A stretch of DNA of 8,513 nucleotides, from the NCBI RefSeq assembly GCF_030527935.1, contig NZ_JAUMZV010000061.1, positions 1 through 8,513 of the forward strand. Reading direction: 5' to 3'. This DNA comes from Kingella sp. (in: b-proteobacteria). GTDB lineage: Bacteria; Pseudomonadota; Gammaproteobacteria; Burkholderiales; Neisseriaceae. The notes under the pieces are model-generated. The model saw nothing but the letters and a program-made list of their open reading frames with translations, made no database searches and was not told the DNA's origin. Below, piece by piece: positions 4,597 through 8,513 of the stretch; positions within the stretch are counted from its first letter, which is position 1, and each line of letters starts with the position of its first letter. The translations under genes and the position numbers were made by a program.

Positions 4597-6072
4597 TTAG
4601 TACAACCCCTCGCGTTCCTCGCGCGTACTGATGTAAATATTTTTCACTTGCGTGTAAGCCGCCAGCATCATTTTATGCGTTTCGCGCCCGATGCCAGACG
4701 TTTTATAGCCACCAAACGGCGCGCCCGCAGGCAAGCGGTTATAGCAGTTCACCCACACGCGACCCGTTTCCAGCGCACGCGACACGCGCAGCGCACGGTT
4801 AATATCGCGCGTCCACACACCGCCGCCCAAGCCGTATTCGCTTTCGTTAGCCATGGCAACCACTTCTTCTTCCGTTTTGAACTTAATCACCGTTGCCACA
4901 GGGCCAAAGATTTCCTCTTGCGCCACACGTGCCGCGTTGCTGTTCACCTCAATCAAAGTTGGCTCAACAAATTCCCCGCCAGCCAAATCACCCGCCGCTT
5001 TTTTACCGCCTGTGATGATGCGGCAGCCCTCTTGTTCACCAATTTTCACATATTTCAAAATGGTTTCCAGTTGCCCCGCGTTCACTTGCGAACCCATTTG
5101 CGTATCATCTTCCCAAGGCAAGCCCAGTTTCACTTTTTTAAATTCCTCTGCCAACGCAGCCACGAATTTGTCGTAAATCCCCTCTTGCACAAAAATCCGC
5201 GAACCCGCGCAGCATACCTGCCCTTGGTTGAACAAAATACCTTTTTGCGCCCCTTCCAAGGCTTTATCAAACGGCATATCGTCAAAGAAAATGTTGGCCG
5301 ATTTACCGCCCAATTCCAAAGTAGAAGGAATCAGCAATTCCGCCGCAGCAATGCCCACGCGGCGACCCACTTCGGTTGAACCCGTAAACGCCAGTTTATT
5401 AAAGCCTTTATGGTGCAACATATATTCGCCCGATTTGCTGCCCTTGCCTGTAATCACATTCAACACGCCTTTGGGCAGCAAGTGATTGATTTTTTGCGCA
5501 AACGACAGCAAGCTCAACGAAGTGCTGCTAGATGGGTGAATCACAATGGTGCAGCCCGCCGCCAGCGCAGGCGCAATCTTCCAAGCCGCCATCAAAAACG
5601 GGAAATTCCACGGAATAATTTGCCCCACCACGCCAATCGGTTCGCGCAACACCAGCGACAAATCTTCTTCGTCCAATTGGTTGGCGGTGCCTTCTTCGCC
5701 GCGAATCACGCTGGCGAAATAGCGGAAATGGTCGGAAGCCAGAGGAATATCGGCGGCACGGGTTTCGCGTATCGGCTTGCCGTTGTCCAGCGTTTCTTGC
5801 AGCGCGAACAATTCGGCATTTTCGTCAATCACATCGGCGATTTGGTTCAAGATGGCGGCGCGCTCGGTGGCGGTGGTTTTTTTCCATGTTTTAAACGCTT
5901 CTTGCGCGGCGGCAACGGCTGCGTCCACATCGGCATCGGTGGCATCGGTAAATTTTGCCAGCTCCGCGCCGTTGGCGGGGTTGTAGGAAGCGAGCAGATT
6001 GGCGGGCTGCGTCCACGCACCGTTAATCAATAAACCATATTCTTTGTCAAACACGTTTAGATTTTTAGCCAT
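4597..6072 (-). CDS. NAD(P)-dependent aldehyde dehydrogenase (ExaC/AldB-like)
   Basis: A 491-residue member of the aldehyde dehydrogenase superfamily, expected to oxidise an aldehyde such as acetaldehyde to the acid in the cytosol. The oxyanion Asn156 is in PWNFPF, the general base Glu253 in TLELGGK, and the catalytic Cys287 in GQVCCAGSR, with EEIFGPV at 386-392. The C-terminal run NCYNRLPAGAPFGGYKTSGIGRETHKMML resembles E. coli AldB and the ExaC/AcoD group. Oddly, the position that is normally Lys in KPA(E)xT is His179 (IVIHPSSSTSLSL); the equivalent of human ALDH2 Lys192 helps bind the cofactor. The ATG has a strong AAGGAG site six bases upstream. The gene seems to be transcribed alone, with a terminator before it (6252-6287) and after it. 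The true substrate is not evident. Confidence 0.92.
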   Translation of the reverse strand: MAKNLNVFDKEYGLLINGAWTQPANLLASYNPANGAELAKFTDATDADVDAAVAAAQEAFKTWKKTTATERAAILNQIADVIDENAELFALQETLDNGKPIRETRAADIPLASDHFRYFASVIRGEEGTANQLDEEDLSLVLREPIGVVGQIIPWNFPFLMAAWKIAPALAAGCTIVIHPSSSTSLSLLSFAQKINHLLPKGVLNVITGKGSKSGEYMLHHKGFNKLAFTGSTEVGRRVGIAAAELLIPSTLELGGKSANIFFDDMPFDKALEGAQKGILFNQGQVCCAGSRIFVQEGIYDKFVAALAEEFKKVKLGLPWEDDTQMGSQVNAGQLETILKYVKIGEQEGCRIITGGKKAAGDLAGGEFVEPTLIEVNSNAARVAQEEIFGPVATVIKFKTEEEVVAMANESEYGLGGGVWTRDINRALRVSRALETGRVWVNCYNRLPAGAPFGGYKTSGIGRETHKMMLAAYTQVKNIYISTREEREGLY

Positions 6073-6155
6073 GACGGTCTCCTTGATGAGTTGTTTAGGG
6101 CAACGCTGAACAGCAATACTTGATGGAACGCTGCCTTACGCGATTGCGCCAATGT

Positions 6156-6184
6156 AGTATGGTGTAGTTAAAACCAAGATTCAA
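6156..6184 (-). promoter_or_regulatory. Possible promoter of the aldehyde dehydrogenase gene
   Basis: On the minus strand TTGAAT (6179-6184) is separated by 17 bp from CATACT (6156-6161); each matches the sigma-70 consensus at 4 of 6 positions. It would give a leader of about 77 nt. The region is AT-rich and other placements are possible. Confidence 0.35.
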
Positions 6185-6251
6185 GGCTGTATGTTAATTT
6201 TTTTAAAGACGCGATTTTAAACGATTGATTTTGCAAGATAGTAATAAAATT

Positions 6252-6287
6252 TCAGGCTGCCTAAATAGCGTGTATTAGGCAGCCTGA
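6252..6287 (-). terminator. Inverted DUS/near-DUS hairpin after the DUF4124-like gene
   Basis: An exact DUS on the minus strand (6251-6262) and a near-DUS AGGCAGCCTGAG on the plus strand (6277-6288) give perfect 13-bp arms (6252-6264 and 6275-6287) with a 10-nt loop. On the minus strand the hairpin is followed by a T-rich run (AAATTTTATTA). It lies 18 bp beyond the stop codon of the 6306-6737 gene and separates it from the aldehyde dehydrogenase gene. Confidence 0.75.
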
Positions 6288-6305
6288 GAAGCAGTTTATG
6301 CTGGG

Positions 6306-6737
6306 TTAGTTGCAGTATTTGGCAATATCCGCATCATATTTTGGAATCAACGCATCTTTATTTTTCGCGTTGGCTTTGGTTACGGTTTCTTTATTCATTT
6401 GCGCCGCTTTGCAGTTTTCTTTTTTCACCTCTTCCATTTGTTTTTTGTTGGCTTCTTCTTTGCGGCGGTTTTCTTCTTCAATTTCTTTGTTCAACGCGGC
6501 TTGTTTATCAGCGGTGGACATATTGGGGTCTTCTTTTTTTGCCACAGGTGGTGGGGTTACGGTGCGGGTGCGCACGTTGATAGTGCTGGCTTGACCCATT
6601 TTCAACCCTGGGGGCGTGTCGGCAAATGCGCGTGCGCCGCTGCGTTGTTTCCATGTGAAAATAGAAGTGTCGGCAGCGAAAGCAGAAGAAGCGGCAATCG
6701 CTAAGGCGATGGCAGATAAAGCGATTTTCGTTTTCAT
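6306..6737 (-). CDS. Small secreted DUF4124-like protein
   Basis: A 143-residue protein with a Sec signal peptide (basic MKTK, hydrophobic 5-20, cleavage probably after AFA at 21), so periplasmic or exported. Residues 24-60 (SIFTWKQRSGARAFADTPPG...INVRTRT) resemble the DUF4124 pattern, which typically has W, G, F/Y and DTPP; its function is unknown. A proline patch TPPP follows. Residues 74-108 are rich in Glu, Lys and Asn and probably form a charged helix or coiled coil. Two cysteines, Cys109 and Cys142, could form a disulfide. The ATG has an AAGGAAAAG ribosome binding site. A good promoter lies upstream and a terminator just downstream, so the gene appears to be monocistronic. It is divergent from guaB. 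The DUF assignment is from memory of the pattern. Confidence 0.82.
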   Translation of the reverse strand: MKTKIALSAIALAIAASSAFAADTSIFTWKQRSGARAFADTPPGLKMGQASTINVRTRTVTPPPVAKKEDPNMSTADKQAALNKEIEEENRRKEEANKKQMEEVKKENCKAAQMNKETVTKANAKNKDALIPKYDADIAKYCN

Positions 6738-6789
6738 AATCTTTTCCTTGTTTAAGTTATCAAAGCACAGTTAAGTGTAAATAAACTGA

Positions 6790-6818
6790 ATTTTAATAGG
6801 TTTTTTGCACGCTGTCAT
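6790..6818 (-). promoter_or_regulatory. Sigma-70 promoter of the DUF4124-like gene
   Basis: On the minus strand ATGACA (6813-6818, 5 of 6) is followed after exactly 17 bp by TAAAAT (6790-6795, 5 of 6). The leader would be about 45 nt. The promoter lies next to the DUS palindrome that separates it from the divergent guaB promoter. Confidence 0.6.
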
Positions 6819-6827
6819 GAAAACCGT

Positions 6828-6844
6828 TTTCAGGCTGCCTGAAA
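6828..6844. repeat. Palindromic DUS between divergent promoters
   Basis: TTTCAGGC, a central T, then GCCTGAAA: a perfect palindrome with 8-bp arms. The minus strand carries exact AG-kingDUS (6829-6840). The plus strand at the same place reads AGGCTGCCTGAA (6832-6843), which from memory is the AG-simDUS dialect of Simonsiella. It lies between the DUF4124-like gene promoter and the guaB promoter. Confidence 0.85.
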
Positions 6845-6856
6845 GCGCGTCAATTA

Positions 6857-6865
6857 TGCTACAAT
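6857..6865 (+). promoter_or_regulatory. Probable extended -10 promoter of guaB
   Basis: TGCTACAAT joins an extended -10 TG to a TACAAT box (5 of 6). The -35 region falls in the DUS palindrome and matches TTGACA poorly. Transcription would start near 6872, about 32 nt before the guaB ATG. Confidence 0.55.
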
Positions 6866-6903
6866 CGCGTGCATTTTAACCCGCTGCAAAGGTGTGTGAA
6901 AAA

Positions 6904-8367
6904 ATGCGTATCATAGAAAAAGCCTACACGTTTGACGATGTTCTGCTTGTTCCCGCTCATTCCCAAGTTCTTCCCCGCGATGTCTCGCTCAAAACTCCGC
7001 TCACCAAAAAAATTACGCTCAATTTGCCGTTACTGTCCGCCGCGATGGACACCGTAACCGAAGCGCGTTTGGCGATTTCTATGGCGCAAGAAGGCGGCAT
7101 CGGCATCATTCACAAAAACATGACCGTGGAGCAGCAAGCGGCGGCGGTGCGCAAGGTGAAACGCCATGAAAGCGGCGTGGTGAAAGACCCTGTAACCGTG
7201 TCGCCTGATAAATTGATTGGCGAATTGCTGGCTGAACGCGCGGCGCGTAAACGCAGAATGTCGGGCTTGCCTGTGGTGGAAAATGGCAAGGTAATCGGCA
7301 TTGTTACCAACCGCGATTTGCGTTTTGAAACGCGCACCGATTTGCCTGTGCGGGCGATTATGACCCCGCGCGAGCGGCTGATTACCGTGCCTGTGGGCGC
7401 AAGCATCGAAGTGGCGCGGGAATTGATGCACGAGCATAAAATTGAGCGCGTGTTGGTGTTGAACGACCAAGACGAGCTTAAAGGCTTGATTACGGTAAAA
7501 GATATTGTCAAAACCACCGAGTTTCCCAATGCCAACAAAGACGAAGAAGGTCGCTTGCGCGTGGGCGCGGCAGTGGGCACGGGCGGCGAAACCGAAGAGC
7601 GCGTGCGCGCGCTGGTGGAAGCGGGCGTGGACATCATCGTTGTGGACACGGCGCATGGGCATAGCCAAGGCGTGATTGACCGCGTGAAATGGGTGAAACA
7701 AACGTTTCCTGATGTGCAAGTCATCGGTGGCAACATCGCCACGGCGGCAGCGGCGAAAGATTTGGTGGCGGCGGGCGCAGATGCGGTGAAAGTGGGCATT
7801 GGGCCGGGGTCTATTTGCACCACGCGCATTGTGGCGGGCGTGGGCGTGCCGCAATTAACCGCGATTCACAATGTTTCCGAAGCCTTGAAAGGCTCGGGTG
7901 TTTCGGTGATTGCCGATGGCGGCATTCGCTTTTCGGGCGACATCGCCAAGGCTTTGGCGGCGGGCGCGGATTGCGTGATGCTGGGCGGTATATTTGCAGG
8001 CACAGACGAAGCACCTGGGGAAATTGAGCTATACCAAGGGCGGGCGTATAAATCGTATCGCGGCATGGGTTCTCTGGGGGCGATGAGCCAAGGGTCTAGC
8101 GACCGCTATTTCCAAGAGAAAACGGAAAATACGGATAAATATGTGCCCGAAGGCATTGAAGGGCGCGTACCGCACAAAGGCCCAATTATCAATATTATTC
8201 ATCAGATTATGGGCGGCTTGCGTTCCAGCATGGGCTATTTGGGCTGCGCGAATATCGCCGAGATGCACGCGAAAGCGGAATTTGTGGAGATTACTTCGGC
8301 GGGGATGCAGGAATCGCACGTGCATAATGTGCAGATTACCAAGGAAGCACCGAATTACAGCCGTTGA
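6904..8367 (+). CDS. guaB: Inosine-5'-monophosphate dehydrogenase
   Basis: A 487-residue cytosolic enzyme that oxidises IMP to XMP with NAD+, the committed step of GMP synthesis. The N-terminal TFDDVLLVPAHS (9-20) and LSAAMDTVTEARLAI (44-58) are typical. A CBS pair occupies about 93-205, splitting the TIM barrel. The catalytic Cys305 is in GPGSICTTR, the IMP-binding loops are ADGGIR (337-342) and YRGMGS (385-390), and Arg401-Tyr402 of the mobile flap are present. All match E. coli GuaB numbering, so the enzyme looks intact. I chose the ATG at 6904, not the in-frame GTG at 6892: it gives MRIIEKAYTFDD, like E. coli, with an AAAGG site 11 bases upstream; the GTG would overlap that site. An inverted DUS pair follows the gene. 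Confidence 0.96.
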   Translation: MRIIEKAYTFDDVLLVPAHSQVLPRDVSLKTPLTKKITLNLPLLSAAMDTVTEARLAISMAQEGGIGIIHKNMTVEQQAAAVRKVKRHESGVVKDPVTVSPDKLIGELLAERAARKRRMSGLPVVENGKVIGIVTNRDLRFETRTDLPVRAIMTPRERLITVPVGASIEVARELMHEHKIERVLVLNDQDELKGLITVKDIVKTTEFPNANKDEEGRLRVGAAVGTGGETEERVRALVEAGVDIIVVDTAHGHSQGVIDRVKWVKQTFPDVQVIGGNIATAAAAKDLVAAGADAVKVGIGPGSICTTRIVAGVGVPQLTAIHNVSEALKGSGVSVIADGGIRFSGDIAKALAAGADCVMLGGIFAGTDEAPGEIELYQGRAYKSYRGMGSLGAMSQGSSDRYFQEKTENTDKYVPEGIEGRVPHKGPIINIIHQIMGGLRSSMGYLGCANIAEMHAKAEFVEITSAGMQESHVHNVQITKEAPNYSR

Positions 8368-8385
8368 GCATTGAGATGATGGATT

Positions 8386-8425
8386 AGGCAGCCTGAAAAC
8401 AAGCAATAGCGTTTTCAGGCTGCCT
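8386..8425 (+). terminator. Inverted DUS pair, probable guaB terminator
   Basis: Exact DUS copies at 8386-8397 (+) and 8414-8425 (-) extend to perfect 15-bp arms (8386-8400 and 8411-8425) with a 10-nt loop. The pair starts 18 bp after the guaB stop codon. Only a short TTAAAT follows, so termination is inferred from the structure and position. Confidence 0.7.
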
Positions 8426-8492
8426 TAAATCATGGTATCCGTGTTTATTGTTTATTCGATGTAGAAATCCCTAGCGTTGTTTACAGTATTTC

Positions 8493-8513
8493 AAGGACAA
8501 TACCGTAAATGAA
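8493..8513 (+). other. Possible ribosome binding site and start codon of a next gene
   Basis: AAGGA at 8493-8497 is followed after 11 bases by an ATG at 8509-8511, at the very edge of the window. Only one codon and two bases are visible, so no product can be named. The 60 bp before it hold no recognisable gene or repeat. Confidence 0.25.

Noticed and set aside
4648..6033. Long plus-strand frames opposite the aldehyde dehydrogenase gene (243 and 207 aa)
   Set aside because: They are shadows of a fully supported enzyme gene, rich in Arg, His and Phe, with no motifs.
7030..7854. 274-aa minus-strand frame opposite guaB
   Set aside because: His/Arg/Ala-rich shadow; the guaB frame is unequivocal.

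Overview
The window looks like an ordinary chromosomal stretch from a Neisseriaceae bacterium, most likely a Kingella-like species. The main evidence is the 12-mer AGGCAGCCTGAA (reverse complement TTCAGGCTGCCT), which occurs 18 times exactly and three more times with one mismatch in 8.5 kb. From memory this is the AG-kingDUS dialect of the neisserial DNA uptake sequence (DUS). A dRS3-like repeat and the gene content fit the same family.

Layout. Positions 1-435 (minus strand) hold a tRNA-Tyr, tRNA-Gly, tRNA-Thr, tuf transcription unit with a strong sigma-70 promoter and only the first 20 codons of tuf. Positions 477-1422 (minus) carry an Alvin-type 2[4Fe-4S] ferredoxin and, upstream of it, rsmD (16S rRNA guanine methyltransferase). 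Positions 1423-1927 are mostly non-coding and contain a 160-bp MITE-like element with 24-bp terminal inverted repeats and a TAA duplication. hemL (tetrapyrrole synthesis) lies on the plus strand at 1928-3211. A repeat-rich 410-bp gap follows (seven DUS or near-DUS, a dRS3-like repeat, a perfect 30-nt palindrome). Then come three minus-strand genes: an uncharacterised lipoprotein (3622-4407), an ExaC/AldB-like aldehyde dehydrogenase (4597-6072) and a small secreted DUF4124-like protein (6306-6737). guaB (GMP synthesis) runs on the plus strand at 6904-8367, and the first bases of a possible next gene are at the right edge.

The genes are mostly housekeeping and do not form one pathway. Most appear to be single transcription units, separated by inverted DUS pairs that probably act as terminators. 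The plus-strand genes hemL and guaB both have extended -10 promoters (TGCTAAAAT, TGCTACAAT) with a DUS in or next to the -35/spacer region.

I see no phage, CRISPR, toxin-antitoxin or defence system and no convincing new multi-gene system. The points most worth a second look are the MITE-like element, a DUS palindrome that reads as two dialects at once, the aldehyde dehydrogenase with His in place of the usual cofactor-binding Lys, and the uncharacterised lipoprotein.
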